Source: Thalassobius sp047123305 (GTDB lineage: Bacteria; Pseudomonadota; Alphaproteobacteria; Rhodobacterales; Rhodobacteraceae). Taken from it: 64,000 nucleotides of DNA. A program made the translations under genes and the position numbers. The notes under the pieces are model-generated. The model had not been told where the DNA came from and ran no database searches. It saw only the letters and a list, made by a program, of their open reading frames with translations. Location: the NCBI RefSeq assembly GCF_047123305.1, contig NZ_CP138918.1:1488001-1552000 (forward strand), written 5' to 3'. Position 1 is the first letter of the stretch. Each line of letters opens with the position of its first letter. Shown here piece by piece: positions 1-10,190 of this stretch.

Positions 1-785
1 CGGGTTTCTGCACGTGCGAGGCCGCCGGTGATGAACAGCGTGTCAATGCCTTCGCCCATGCCGCCGGAAATATCCGTATGCGGCCCGTCACCAATGGCCA
101 GGATCTGGCTGTCTTCGATGTTCTGGTCGATCGCCTGCAAACGGCGGCGGGCCAGATCGTAGATCGGCGGATGCGGCTTGCCGAAATAGAGGCTTTCGCC
201 ACCCATTTCGGTATAGAGCTTGGCCAGCGCACCGGCGCACCATTCCCGCACTTCGCCACGGTCCACCACAATGTCAGGGTTGGCGCAGAGCAGTTTCATA
301 CCCTTCTGTTTGGCATAAAGGAAATCCGCGCGGTTCACATCCGGATCGGCCATCGTGTCAAACGGCCCGCAGCAAACGATGCCCTCGGCCTCATCCAGCG
401 GCACGCGGGTGATTTCGACCGGTTCTTCCAACAGGCTCAGCGGTTCAAAGAAACCCGCATCGCGCTGCCATTCGCCCATGAAGTACACCTTCTCGCCCAC
501 CGTGCCACGGAACATGGCCGAACGGGCGGAATCACCGCTGGTGGCGATGGTGTCATAGGCATCGTCTGGTACGCCAAACTGCGACAGCTGTTCGGCCACA
601 CCGGCGCGAGGCTTGGGCGAGTTGGTGACCAGCACCACGATGCCGCCCTTCTTGCGGTAGGACTGCAGCGCGGCAACCGCCTCGGGGTAGGCGGTGACCC
701 CATTATGAACGCAGCCCCAGAGGTCCACAAAGAGGGCGTCATAATTGGTCGAAATCTCGGACAGGGCGGTGATGATCTGCGTCAT
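1..785 (-). CDS. HAD-superfamily class IIA hydrolase (TIGR01459-like), 3' end cut by window edge
   Basis: Partial gene; at least 261 residues are present and the C-terminus lies outside the window. The protein starts MTQIITALSEI and soon shows DLWGCVHNG, the HAD motif I with the nucleophilic Asp in the form typical of the class IIA sugar-phosphatase-like group. Motif II is the VTNSPKPR stretch, and the late AIGDGPHTDISGG is motif IV with the Mg-binding acids. The family dephosphorylates small phosphometabolites in the cytoplasm, but the substrate of this subgroup is not known to me. The start is the ATG at 785. The next gene to the right is also leftward, about 90 bases away, but is unrelated in function. 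Confidence 0.9.
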   Translation of the reverse strand, partial: MTQIITALSEISTNYDALFVDLWGCVHNGVTAYPEAVAALQSYRKKGGIVVLVTNSPKPRAGVAEQLSQFGVPDDAYDTIATSGDSARSAMFRGTVGEKVYFMGEWQRDAGFFEPLSLLEEPVEITRVPLDEAEGIVCCGPFDTMADPDVNRADFLYAKQKGMKLLCANPDIVVDRGEVREWCAGALAKLYTEMGGESLYFGKPHPPIYDLARRRLQAIDQNIEDSQILAIGDGPHTDISGGMGEGIDTLFITGGLARAET

Positions 786-876
786 GGGTCCATCTCTTGG
801 CTGCGCTTTGGGGCTGCATGACATATGCAGCGCGGCTTGGCTATCCCGCGTTGATCATAGCTGTGTGACTGTGGCC

Positions 877-1797
877 TCAGCGGCGGTGCTGATCCAGCGA
901 TCCACCGCCAAGTTTGCGCATCACCCGCCGCAGCGCCGTGGCATCGGAATAGCCGACCCGGTGGGCGATCTCTTCCTGTGAAAGGGTGGTGGTGCGGGCC
1001 AGCCGGATGGCGGTGCTCATCCGCAGCGTCTGCACAAAGGTGGAGGGCGTCATCGCCGCAACCTTCTGCAACCGGCGGGCAAAACTGCGCTGACCCAGCC
1101 CCGCCGCCGCGGCCAGTTCAGCAACGGTAACCGGCGTGCCAATCTGCTGACGCAGGAACAGTTCGGCCCGCTGCAGCGCCGGATCGCCCGCCACCAGTGT
1201 GGCAACCGAGACATAGGGCAGCTGGCTGCTGCGCTGGTCTGCCATCAGGAACCGGCGGCAATCCTCGGCAATGCCAAAACTGGCAAACCGTTCGATCAGA
1301 TGCAGCATCAGATCGATCTGGCCGAAGGCCGCACCTGCGGTGATCAGCCGGCCATCTTCCACCACCAGATCCCCCTGCCGCAGCTTGGCACGTGGGACGC
1401 GTTTGGCCAGTGCCGGGGCCAACCACCACGTTGTTGTCACCTCGCGCCCGTCCAGCAGCCCCGCCGCGCCAAGGGCAAAACAGGCCGAACATGCCCCTGC
1501 AATCACCGCCTGTTCCGGCGCGGCCTCTAGGGCCCGCACCAGATCGGTAAACCCTTGTGTATCCATGCTGCGACTGACCTCGCCCTCGGTGGCAAGGCCA
1601 AGACCGGGCAGGACCACCAGATCCGTGTCGACAGGCATCGCCGGCGGCACGGCAACCTCAACCGCAAACACCGTCGCACGCCCCTGCATCCGGGCCACCC
1701 GATTGGCGGTATCCAGTGTTTCCTCTGCGATAGCAAAGCTGGAGCGTTGATGCGGTTCGGGACGCAGCAGGGTTACGTGGACGGGGCTTGGGGTCAC
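877..1797 (-). CDS. GlxA-family transcriptional regulator (DJ-1/PfpI domain plus AraC HTH)
   Basis: About 306 residues. The N-terminal two thirds are a DJ-1/PfpI (class I glutamine amidotransferase-like) domain; GACSACFALGAAGLLDG is the nucleophile-elbow region that GlxA regulators keep without known catalysis. The C-terminal third is an AraC/XylS double helix-turn-helix (GQRSFARRLQKVAAMTPS and later EEIAHRVGYSDATALRR). No ATG exists at the right place; I chose the GTG at 1797, and a TTG at 1860 would add 21 residues. It is divergent from the GFA-family gene, so it may control that gene, but this is inference. In the family such proteins sense small metabolites; the ligand is unknown. Confidence 0.88.
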   Translation of the reverse strand: MTPSPVHVTLLRPEPHQRSSFAIAEETLDTANRVARMQGRATVFAVEVAVPPAMPVDTDLVVLPGLGLATEGEVSRSMDTQGFTDLVRALEAAPEQAVIAGACSACFALGAAGLLDGREVTTTWWLAPALAKRVPRAKLRQGDLVVEDGRLITAGAAFGQIDLMLHLIERFASFGIAEDCRRFLMADQRSSQLPYVSVATLVAGDPALQRAELFLRQQIGTPVTVAELAAAAGLGQRSFARRLQKVAAMTPSTFVQTLRMSTAIRLARTTTLSQEEIAHRVGYSDATALRRVMRKLGGGSLDQHRR

Positions 1798-1901
1798 GGG
1801 CGGTCTGTCCAATTTGGTCTGGAATCGGTCATATGTAACACTAGAGCGGCCGTCCCCCAAGGTCCAGATTGGCCAAAACCGTAGGATCGAAAGGACAACA
1901 G

Positions 1902-2306
1902 ATGGAAGGTGGATGTTACTGTGGCGCGCTGCGCTATGAGGTGCAGGGCAAGCCGGTGTTCAAGGCGCAGTGCCACTGCCGCGCCTGCACCCATTTTGCC
2001 GGAGGCGCGCCAAACCTGTTCATGGCCATGCCCGCCAATGGATTTACTTACACCAAAGGCACACCGGCCCAATTCACCCGAGACAATGAGGCCCCCGCCA
2101 CACGCGATTTCTGCCCCACCTGCGGCACCCAAGTCGCCAGCCACCGCAAGGGCATGCCGCTGGTGATGATCAAGGTGGGCACGCTGGATGATCCGGCGGC
2201 GTTCAAGGCTCCTAAGGCGGCGATCTACGTGGCCGAGAAACAGCCGTTCCACCAGATCCCCGAGGATCTGACCTGCTTCGACGGGTTTCCGATGGCAGCA
2301 GAATGA
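1902..2306 (+). CDS. GFA family zinc protein (glutathione-dependent formaldehyde-activating-like)
   Basis: 134 residues, the usual size for this small family. The Zn-binding cysteines of the Mss4-like fold are visible: GGCYCGALRYE near the start, then QCHCRACTHF, then DFCPTCGTQV. The C-terminal part LVMIKVGTLDDP is also typical. Only some members act on S-hydroxymethylglutathione, so the substrate should not be assumed. The start is ATG 1902, preceded by AAAGGA at suitable spacing; an in-frame ATG 33 bases upstream has no such site. A strong hairpin follows the gene. It is divergent from the GlxA-type regulator. Confidence 0.9.
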   Translation: MEGGCYCGALRYEVQGKPVFKAQCHCRACTHFAGGAPNLFMAMPANGFTYTKGTPAQFTRDNEAPATRDFCPTCGTQVASHRKGMPLVMIKVGTLDDPAAFKAPKAAIYVAEKQPFHQIPEDLTCFDGFPMAAE

Positions 2307-2314
2307 AACAACAA

Positions 2315-2346
2315 ACGGGCGCGCCGGTTTGCTCCGGCGCGCCCGT
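2315..2346. terminator. Perfect 13-bp hairpin between convergent genes
   Basis: ACGGGCGCGCCGG, a 6-base loop, then the exact reverse complement. The T-rich flank (TTTGTTGTTT) is on the minus-strand side, so it best ends the leftward hydrolase gene, but it can serve both. Confidence 0.7.
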
Positions 2347-2366
2347 CGTCATTCTGGTGTGTGCCC

Positions 2367-3203
2367 TTAGCTGGCGGTGTTGTTCAGGTAGTCCAGCACA
2401 CGTGCCACAGCTTCTTTGCGGGCCGCCTCATCATAGGTGAAGCCCAGCATGTCGAGCCCACCGCCTTCTTCATACATCGGATTGTCGAAGAAATGGGTTG
2501 CGCCCATGATCACTTCCAGCTCGGCCGGGTGTTCATTTTTCATGCTGTTATAGGTGTGCATCTGGCAGCTCGTGAGCGAGATCATGCTGTCCTGATCCCC
2601 GGCCACAATGAGCAGCGGCCATTTGTTCACACCGTCGGGCGGGCAGATCGGGTACATCGAGATCGCCGCATAGGGGGTGAAACTGTCGGGGATGCGGGCC
2701 GTGGCCTCGTTGGTCACTGACATCACCTGCGCCCCGCCGGTGGAGAAGCCCAGCACCGCAATGCGGTTCGGGTCCACATCGTCACGGCCGGCAAGGTAGC
2801 GATAGCCGCTGACCGCATCGTCATTGTAATCCACCCCGGCGGTGTCCATCGCATTGATGCCGCCACGCGACCCGAAGCTGTCCACAACCAGCGCGGCATA
2901 GCCCGCCTCGGCCAGGGTTTCGGCCCATTGCAGATGCGACTCCTGCAAGCCGTCGCCGCTGATCAGAATAACAACCGCAGGGCTTTTGTCGCCCGCAGAT
3001 GAGGCATAAAACTCACCCGTCAATTCGATCCCGGGCGTGGGTTTCAGCTCAATCCCCTTGGCTTTGGCCCGTTTGACCTTGAAGGCCGTTGGAACAATTG
3101 GGGATGCTTGGAACGTCACCGTTTCCTGCGCCAGCGCGGGGGACTGCGCGGTTGCGCCTGTCACACAAAGCGTCAGGGCTAGGAGGGTCTTTCTGAATTT
3201 CAT
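2367..3203 (-). CDS. Secreted dienelactone hydrolase-like alpha/beta hydrolase
   Basis: 278 residues from the ATG at 3203 (a GTG three codons upstream is possible). The N-terminus KFRKTLLALTLCVTGATA with a SPALAQ end is a Sec signal peptide, so the enzyme should be periplasmic. The alpha/beta-hydrolase nucleophile elbow is GFSTGG; a later acid is in AGDQDSM and the His in GATHFFDNP completes the likely Ser-Asp-His triad. The layout matches the dienelactone hydrolase group, which cleaves esters or lactones; the actual substrate cannot be read from the sequence. It stands alone between hairpins on both sides. Confidence 0.87.
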   Translation of the reverse strand: MKFRKTLLALTLCVTGATAQSPALAQETVTFQASPIVPTAFKVKRAKAKGIELKPTPGIELTGEFYASSAGDKSPAVVILISGDGLQESHLQWAETLAEAGYAALVVDSFGSRGGINAMDTAGVDYNDDAVSGYRYLAGRDDVDPNRIAVLGFSTGGAQVMSVTNEATARIPDSFTPYAAISMYPICPPDGVNKWPLLIVAGDQDSMISLTSCQMHTYNSMKNEHPAELEVIMGATHFFDNPMYEEGGGLDMLGFTYDEAARKEAVARVLDYLNNTAS

Positions 3204-3270
3204 GTTGGCCACCGATGTTACTCAAACTCTCAGGAGCCATAACGTCGCAGGTAAAAATGATTATAGTAAA

Positions 3271-3296
3271 GGGGCCCGGATTCCGGACCCCTTTGT
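3271..3296 (-). terminator. Rho-independent terminator of ppaC
   Basis: On the minus strand GGGGTCCGGAATCCGGGCCCC is followed by TTTACT. It lies 30 bases past the ppaC stop codon. Confidence 0.75.
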
Positions 3297-3325
3297 CAAA
3301 ATACATCCATAAGGAGATTTTAAAA

Positions 3326-4246
3326 TTATACTTTCAGGTTCGGGATGATCTGCTTTTTGCGGCTCATGATGCCGGGCAGGACAACCAAATCGCCTTCGAC
3401 GGTGGCGCCAAAGCTTTTCTCGGCGACGCCTTTGACCAGATCGTTCGGCACCAGAAGGGTGGCCTCTTCTTTCAGGATGTCGACAACAAACAGCAGAACC
3501 TCATCCACGCCATCTTCGGCCTGAACGGTTTTGTAGGTTTCCATCAGGCTGTCTTTGCGGTTCAGCGGGATCTCCGGCGCGGTGGTTTCCAGAACCGACA
3601 CGCGGAACTTGGTGCCGTCCACAGCGTATTCTTTCGAGTCCATGCGGATCAGCTCGGCATCCGAGAAGGCCGATACATCGGACTTGGCGGCAAACATCTC
3701 GGCGGCGTAGGCCGAAACGTCGATGCCCAGTTCGCCGGCCAGCGCGGCAACCACTTCGCGGTCCCGGTCGGTGGTGGTGGGCGAGCGGAATTCGAGGGTG
3801 TCGGACAGGATGCAGGTAAGGGCTGCGCCTTTGACAGCTTCCGGCATCTTGGCGGCATCGTCGTCCATCAGGTCATACATGATGGTCGCGGTGCAGGCGA
3901 GCGGGCGGATAGTGATGTCGATCGGGCCTTTGGTTTCCAGACCGCCCACCAGCTTGTGGTGGTCGATGATCGCGGTGATGTCCGCGTCATTGATGCCCTC
4001 GGGCAGTTCGGCCGGGTTGTTGGTGTCCACGATGACAACCGGGGCACCGGCTTCAACACCGTCGATGATTTCCGGCTTGTCGAGGTTCCAGCGCTCCAGC
4101 ATGAACAGCGCTTCGGTGTTGGGTTCGCCCAGCAGTTTCGGGGCGGCGGCGACACCTTTGACTTCGTTCAGATACCAGGCCCAAACGATGGGCGAGCCGG
4201 TGGAGTCGGTATCGGGGGATTTGTGGCCAAATACTTGGGTGGTCAT
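3326..4246 (-). CDS. ppaC: Manganese-dependent inorganic pyrophosphatase (DHH family)
   Basis: 306 residues, normal for class C (family II) pyrophosphatases, which hydrolyse PPi to phosphate in the cytoplasm using Mn/Co. Motifs in order: FGHKSPDTDST with metal ligands His and Asp, VDTNNPAEL, the signature AIIDHHKL (DHH), SDTLEFRSPTTTDRD, and the C-terminal DHHA2 motif SRKKQIIP that binds the substrate. Start is the ATG at 4246 with AGGAT upstream. It stands alone with its own terminator. All key residues appear intact. Confidence 0.97.
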   Translation of the reverse strand: MTTQVFGHKSPDTDSTGSPIVWAWYLNEVKGVAAAPKLLGEPNTEALFMLERWNLDKPEIIDGVEAGAPVVIVDTNNPAELPEGINDADITAIIDHHKLVGGLETKGPIDITIRPLACTATIMYDLMDDDAAKMPEAVKGAALTCILSDTLEFRSPTTTDRDREVVAALAGELGIDVSAYAAEMFAAKSDVSAFSDAELIRMDSKEYAVDGTKFRVSVLETTAPEIPLNRKDSLMETYKTVQAEDGVDEVLLFVVDILKEEATLLVPNDLVKGVAEKSFGATVEGDLVVLPGIMSRKKQIIPNLKV

Positions 4247-4350
4247 GGGAGGATCCTTGAGAATCTAATTTTCAGGGGCTTTGGCGGGCTTATAGGGGCG
4301 GTCAAAGCGATTGTCACCAATCCAAAATGCCGCCCCCAAACCCTGTGACA

Positions 4351-5352
4351 TTAGGGCTGATCCATCGACAGGCGGGTCACGGTGAAACCGTCGTTCTGCA
4401 ACAACTGCAACAGCCCGTCCTGTCCCGGCAGATGCAAGGCGCCCACCGCAACAAAACTGGGGGTCTGGGCCAACTCAACCCGCAGCCGTGCCATCCACTG
4501 ATGATTGCGCCCGGTTATCAGATCATCCAGCATCTCCGTCACCAGACCCATCAACCGATCCTGATCCGCTGGGGCCAGATCTTCGCTCAGCGCGGCGGCT
4601 TCTTGCAGGCTATAGGTCCAGGCCAATTGTGTTTCTTCGGCAAAATAGAACGCTGTAAGCCCCTTCATGCTGGGGTCCATTGGCAGGTCCAGAAGCAAGC
4701 TCCAGCGCATTTCATCAACCTGTTCGTCCAGAGGGTCTCCGGAAAACACATCGATCAGCGCCATAACGTCATCCAGCCCCGAGACCGGTTTGCCCAGGGC
4801 CTCCCCTTCGGCCTCGATGCTTTTGTCGATCCCGAACCGTTTGGCCTGCAAATCGCTGAGGGCGCATTCTGGCATCATCATCGAAAAGCCCAAAAACCAG
4901 GGCTGGAACTTGGCGGCCATAAAGGCGGGAATGCCGCGTTTGGTGACAAGCGGAACCAGCTTGTTCCAGGCTTCAGGGCCAAGGCGGTCGATCAGGCTGT
5001 CGCCTTCGGTGATCAGGTAGCGCGTTGGGTTGCCGATCAATTCCCGCTGCAGCACCGCCTCATCCGCTCTGGTGGCTTCAATCACCACCTGATCCGAACG
5101 GGCGATCAGCGGTTCAAGACGCTCCATCGACGCCGCATGGCGCGGATCGTAAAGATGCATGGTGCCAAAAAGGTAAGAAGTCACCCCAGCCTTTTCGACC
5201 TGCCACAGGTTGCCCTGATGAAACGGATGCTGCGCGGCCTCAGCCCGCAGGGTCTGCAATACGCCATCGGGCAGGTCAGCAGCCTCATCGCAAAGCGCAT
5301 GAGCGATGTTTGCCAGACACAACAGTAGGAGGGAGAGGAAAATTCGGATCAA
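4351..5352 (-). CDS. TraB/GumN family protein, exported
   Basis: 333 residues. A signal peptide or N-terminal anchor (IRFFLSLLLLCLANIAHA-like, reading MIRIFLSLLLLCL at the start) is followed by a Cys-containing segment. The family marks are FGTMHLYDP near residue 60 and VAVGALHLPGQDGLL near the C-terminus, the two conserved His motifs of the TraB/PrgY/GumN group, which is related to the Tiki metalloprotease fold. Bacterial members are mostly uncharacterised; a periplasmic metal-dependent peptidase or regulator is possible. It reads in the same direction as ppaC with a gap of about 100 bases. Confidence 0.88.
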   Translation of the reverse strand: MIRIFLSLLLLCLANIAHALCDEAADLPDGVLQTLRAEAAQHPFHQGNLWQVEKAGVTSYLFGTMHLYDPRHAASMERLEPLIARSDQVVIEATRADEAVLQRELIGNPTRYLITEGDSLIDRLGPEAWNKLVPLVTKRGIPAFMAAKFQPWFLGFSMMMPECALSDLQAKRFGIDKSIEAEGEALGKPVSGLDDVMALIDVFSGDPLDEQVDEMRWSLLLDLPMDPSMKGLTAFYFAEETQLAWTYSLQEAAALSEDLAPADQDRLMGLVTEMLDDLITGRNHQWMARLRVELAQTPSFVAVGALHLPGQDGLLQLLQNDGFTVTRLSMDQP

Positions 5353-5442
5353 ATTTCACCTATAGGTTTATCAATTGCGGCCACGATAGCGTTTGTGACC
5401 TGCGACGCAAGCAGGGGTTGGTCACCGCCTTAGCCAAGGAAT

Positions 5443-5467
5443 GCAGCTCTCATTGAGTGAGAGCTGC
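5443..5467. repeat. Perfect 10-bp inverted repeat, possible weak terminator
   Basis: GCAGCTCTCA, TTGAG, TGAGAGCTGC. It lies directly past the 3' end of the leftward DHFR-like gene but has no clear T-run on either side. Confidence 0.6.
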
Positions 5468-5474
5468 ACCTCAG

Positions 5475-6029
5475 TCATGCGGGCCTACGTCCGTAGGTTT
5501 CCAGCACAACGCCATTGCCGTAAGAGGAGGTGCCGAGGCATTGCCATGTCGCGTCCTCCGGTACTCTCGCGTTGCCTTCCTTGCCACCGAAGAGCGGTAT
5601 TCCGCCGCCAAGCGTGATCGGCACCCGCTTCAGCACCAGCCGGTCGATCAGATTTTCAGATAGCATCCAACCGGCAAACTGGCCGCCGCCGCACAGATAA
5701 ATCGCAGCCCCGGTCTGTTCTCTCAATTTGGTGACACATTTGAGCCAATCAGACCGCACAGCATTGACCGCAGTGTCTTCGGGCAATGCGATGCTGCTGG
5801 AGAATATGTAGTGCACCATATGGGGATAAGCGCGTGCGCCAGGCGGCAGGCCATAATCATAGGCGAATTCATAGGTCGCACGCCCCATAAGCACGGTGTC
5901 ATAGGTGGCAAGGCGCTGGGCATAGGCCACGGCGTGGGGGCCGGCCTGCGGGAAGGCAGAAACGTCTCCGTCAGGCGCAGCAATATAGCCGTCGAGGGTG
6001 ACGGCAACGTCGTAGATGATCTCTCTCAT
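5475..6029 (-). CDS. Dihydrofolate reductase family protein (RibD C-terminal-like)
   Basis: 184 residues from the ATG at 6029, which has AGGA upstream; a longer frame upstream shows no family similarity. MREIIYDVAVTLDGYIAAPDG is the standard opening of the stand-alone RibD_C/YwjB group, and TYDTVLMGRATYEFAYDYG, IYLCGGGQFAG and LVLKRVPITLGGGIPLF follow in the expected order. These proteins share the NADPH-binding fold of DHFR and RibD reductase. Most are not real folate reductases and their substrates are unknown. It is a single gene with no evident partner. Confidence 0.9.
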   Translation of the reverse strand: MREIIYDVAVTLDGYIAAPDGDVSAFPQAGPHAVAYAQRLATYDTVLMGRATYEFAYDYGLPPGARAYPHMVHYIFSSSIALPEDTAVNAVRSDWLKCVTKLREQTGAAIYLCGGGQFAGWMLSENLIDRLVLKRVPITLGGGIPLFGGKEGNARVPEDATWQCLGTSSYGNGVVLETYGRRPA

Positions 6030-6227
6030 GGGAAATCCTGTCAGGTAAGTCGCTATAGGAAAGACCCTGACCAGACCCTTGTTCTGGGTCTGCGGTTCGC
6101 AGGGTCGATGACGTAGGCTTACTTGATCACTGTCAGGGCACTCCTTGGTTGTCCGGAGGCTAACACAGCCAATGGGGCTCGCCAATAGAGTGTTGGCAGC
6201 AAGAGGTGAACGGGGCTAAATGCGGGC

Positions 6228-6878
6228 ATGAGAAAACCCAGCGAAACCGATCTCTACCCCCCGGTGAAAGCCTTCTTCGAGGCGCTGGGCTATGAGGTGA
6301 AAGCCGAAATTGGCGCAGCGGATGTGATGGCGCTGCGCGGTGATGAACCGCCGGTGATTGTGGAACTGAAGCTGGGCTTTTCCCTGACCTTGCTGCAACA
6401 GGGCATTGCCCGTCAAAAGGTAACGGATCAGGTCTATCTGGCAGTGCCGCGCTGGAAGGGACGGGCGGGCTACAAGGCGTTCAAAGGCAATCTTGGGCTA
6501 TGCAAACGGCTGGGCCTTGGGGTGATCAGCATCTCTGCCGCCGGCGAAGTGCAGGTCCACCACGATCCGGCACCGTTCCAGCCGCGCAAGGTAAAACGTC
6601 GCCAGACCACGCTGATGGCGGAATTTGAACGCCGCGAAGGCGACCCAAACAAAGGCGGCGCCACCCGCGCCGGTCTTGTAACGTCTTATCGACAAGAGGC
6701 CCTGCGCTGCGCTGCCTATCTGGCCGAACACGGCCCGACCAAAGGCGCCGTGGTTGCCAAAGCCACAGACGTCCCCCGCGCCACACGGGTGATGGCGGCC
6801 AATCACTACGGCTGGTTCGAGCGGATTGAGACGGGGATCTATGGGTTGACCGAGGTGGGACAAGCGGCTGTGGGGTAA
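6228..6878 (+). CDS. DUF2161 protein with PD-(D/E)XK nuclease-like fold
   Basis: 216 residues. The N-terminal half has the restriction-endonuclease-like core: IGAADVMALRG supplies the Asp and VIVELKLGF supplies the E-x-K pair, so the metal-binding triad looks intact. The C-terminal part (RAGLVTSYRQEALRCA, HGPTKGAVVAKATDVPRATRVM, HYGWFERIETGIYGLT) resembles a winged-helix DNA-binding unit. This arrangement matches the alphaproteobacterial DUF2161 family. No function is established; DNA cleavage or repair is a reasonable inference. No modification enzyme or defence partner is adjacent. Confidence 0.85.
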   Translation: MRKPSETDLYPPVKAFFEALGYEVKAEIGAADVMALRGDEPPVIVELKLGFSLTLLQQGIARQKVTDQVYLAVPRWKGRAGYKAFKGNLGLCKRLGLGVISISAAGEVQVHHDPAPFQPRKVKRRQTTLMAEFERREGDPNKGGATRAGLVTSYRQEALRCAAYLAEHGPTKGAVVAKATDVPRATRVMAANHYGWFERIETGIYGLTEVGQAAVG

Positions 6879-6911
6879 CCTGTGAGTTGCGGGGCAATGT
6901 GCCTGGCCTGA

Positions 6912-7667
6912 TCAACCCTCGCCGAACAGGTCTGGCGTGCTGCTGCAGCGTGGCGACCCGTCCCCTTTCCCAAACAGCTGCGCATAGTCCCGCAGAAATG
7001 CTCCGCAATCGGGCGCATGTTGGTCCAAGATGCCCGCCCATTTTTCGGCCCGCCGTTGGTCCGTTTCGTCCCAGACTGCAGTTTCTGCGGCGATCACGTC
7101 CTGATCATGCCCGTCACACCACATGCCCAACACATTGGCCACTTTCTGGGCGCCGTCCAGCGTCATAGGGCCAACCATCAGGTAGTAAATGTCGTGGGGA
7201 CTCTGGCAGTCCGGCAAGGCGTTCTGGTAGCGTTCTGCGATGACAGGGAAATGTGTGTCGCACCAGCGCGCCAACCCCGCCAGCACCTCGGAATGTTGGG
7301 TCACAAGCATTGTTGCTTCTTGTTGAAAGACGTTATGTTGGTCTGCTGCAAGGTTCGACAATCCCGGGTAAGCGCCGCGCGGGGCGGGCAGATCCCGCGG
7401 GTCATGCGTGTAGGCGACGCAGTGCAGTACCCAGAACAGGAAACTCAGGTTTTTGAGGTCCTTCGGCGCGACCTCCCAAAGCCACGGCAGGGCCGCATAG
7501 GTCACCGGATACAGGTCTTCCTGATGATGCAGTTTCTCCCAATAGAGATCATCGGCCAGTGGCTGGTCCCATTGCTGTGCCAGACGGGTCAAAACGCCCG
7601 GCACATCCTCAACGCCGTAAGGGCCGTAGAGGAGGGACCAGATGGGATCATTCAGGGCAAGCTTCAT
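6912..7667 (-). CDS. Protein of unknown function, soluble, Trp-rich
   Basis: 251 residues from the ATG at 7667; upstream in-frame sequence looks non-coding. No signal peptide or membrane segment. The N-terminal part (WSLLYGPYGVEDVPGVL, then KLHHQEDLYPVTYAALPWL) has the look of a HEAT-like family in which an 'L-x-H-Q-x-x-x-YP-x-x-x-A-x-P-x-L' stretch recurs in proteins of polymorphic-toxin and immunity neighbourhoods. That resemblance is from memory and weak. The rest is helical with many Trp and Asp residues. No toxin gene is adjacent: its neighbours are the DUF2161 gene (convergent) and groES (divergent). Confidence 0.7.
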   Translation of the reverse strand: MKLALNDPIWSLLYGPYGVEDVPGVLTRLAQQWDQPLADDLYWEKLHHQEDLYPVTYAALPWLWEVAPKDLKNLSFLFWVLHCVAYTHDPRDLPAPRGAYPGLSNLAADQHNVFQQEATMLVTQHSEVLAGLARWCDTHFPVIAERYQNALPDCQSPHDIYYLMVGPMTLDGAQKVANVLGMWCDGHDQDVIAAETAVWDETDQRRAEKWAGILDQHAPDCGAFLRDYAQLFGKGDGSPRCSSTPDLFGEG

Positions 7668-7941
7668 GGGGGGCTTTCTGGTGGGGCGGTGGGCGAAGGT
7701 GCATCTTTCCAACCTGCTCATTGGGCTTAACTCTCGGGCCGCAATGTGGCCATTGCAGGGTTTAACTGCCCCTTTCAATCCCCGTTTAAGAGATCACTGC
7801 GCCGGTCGTTTTAAACCCCCAGCAGCTCTGCGTCTAATCCAATAAGCGCGATGCTGTAACTTTCAGTGTCAAATTCTGTAAGATTCCGCGACGCGCCACA
7901 CCCCGCCCAAAGACCTGTCAAAAAAATCGCCTCACATTCTG
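7668..7941. other. Intergenic stretch left of the groES promoter
   Basis: The full gap to groES is about 400 bases. The part before the groES promoter carries no convincing open frame, repeat or hairpin; it presumably holds the promoter of the leftward unknown gene. Confidence 0.5.
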
Positions 7942-7970
7942 TTGACTCCGCCCTGACCCATTCCTAACTA
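7942..7970 (+). promoter_or_regulatory. Housekeeping-type promoter of groESL
   Basis: TTGACT (7942-7947), a 17-base spacer, then TAACTA (7965-7970). The expected start of transcription falls at the left edge of the CIRCE element, so bound repressor would block initiation. Confidence 0.6.
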
Positions 7971-7978
7971 TGCCTCCG

Positions 7979-8005
7979 TTAGCACTCGACTGACGTGAGT
8001 GCTAA
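7979..8005 (+). promoter_or_regulatory. CIRCE element, HrcA operator
   Basis: TTAGCACTC, 9 bases, GAGTGCTAA: an exact match to the CIRCE consensus. It predicts HrcA repression of groES-groEL that is relieved by heat or misfolded protein. hrcA itself is not in this window. Confidence 0.97.
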
Positions 8006-8063
8006 TGGCCCCGCTTAATGAGAAGGGGGCCCGTGAAAAACTTTGAGCTGAGGAGCCTCAGAG

Positions 8064-8351
8064 ATGGCATTTACCCCGCTTCATGACCGTGTGCTGGTCC
8101 GTCGTCTGGAAAGCGATGAGAAAACCGCAGGCGGACTGATCATCCCCGATAGCGCGAAAGAAAAACCCGCTGAAGGCCAGGTTGTGGCTGTTGGCGCAGG
8201 CGCGAAAGACGACGCGGGCAACCGCATCGCAATGGATGTCAAAGAAGGCGACAAAGTCCTGTTTGGCAAATGGTCCGGCACCGAAATCACCGTTGACGGT
8301 GAAGAGCTGTTGATCATGAAAGAATCCGACATCATGGGCACCATTGCCTGA
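8064..8351 (+). CDS. groES: Co-chaperonin GroES (Cpn10)
   Basis: 95 residues, the family's usual length. It opens FTPLHDRVLVRRLE and contains the mobile-loop region SDEKTAGGLIIPDSAKEKP that binds GroEL, the roof-loop segment and the C-terminal ELLIMKESDIMGTI. GroES caps the GroEL folding chamber in the cytoplasm. It is the first gene of a two-gene heat-shock operon, 36 bases ahead of groEL, under the CIRCE element. The ribosome site is a GAGGAG-like run (TGAGGAGCC) upstream of the ATG. Confidence 0.98.
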   Translation: MAFTPLHDRVLVRRLESDEKTAGGLIIPDSAKEKPAEGQVVAVGAGAKDDAGNRIAMDVKEGDKVLFGKWSGTEITVDGEELLIMKESDIMGTIA

Positions 8352-8387
8352 TCGTCGCTGAACAGAACTTAGAGATAGGAAAAGACT

Positions 8388-10040
<1,653 letters not shown>

Positions 10041-10079
10041 GACGGGTTTCCGCTAGGAAACCGGTCGCTCCCGACAGGC

Positions 10080-10100
10080 GATTGGCCGCTCAGGCCAATC
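10080..10100. repeat. 8-bp perfect inverted repeat downstream of groEL
   Basis: GATTGGCC, 5 bases, GGCCAATC. It sits between the groEL stop and its terminator and may form a 3'-stabilising stem in the mRNA. Confidence 0.5.
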
Positions 10101-10150
10101 TGCCGAAAGGGCAAGCGATCCGCTTACACAGCCTTCCATCCGGAAGAATT

Positions 10151-10178
10151 GGGGTCGCCTTATGGGCGGCCCCTTTTT
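10151..10178 (+). terminator. Rho-independent terminator of groESL
   Basis: GGGGTCGCC, TTAT, GGGCGGCCCC, then five T. A strong stem with one G-T pair, 110 bases after groEL and just ahead of the convergent peptidase-like gene. Confidence 0.85.
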
Positions 10179-10190
10179 CATGTCCGGGCG

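Noticed and set aside
3215..4348. 377-codon plus-strand open frame opposite ppaC
   Set aside because: Composition typical of an antisense reading; ppaC is certain from its DHH and SRKKQ motifs.
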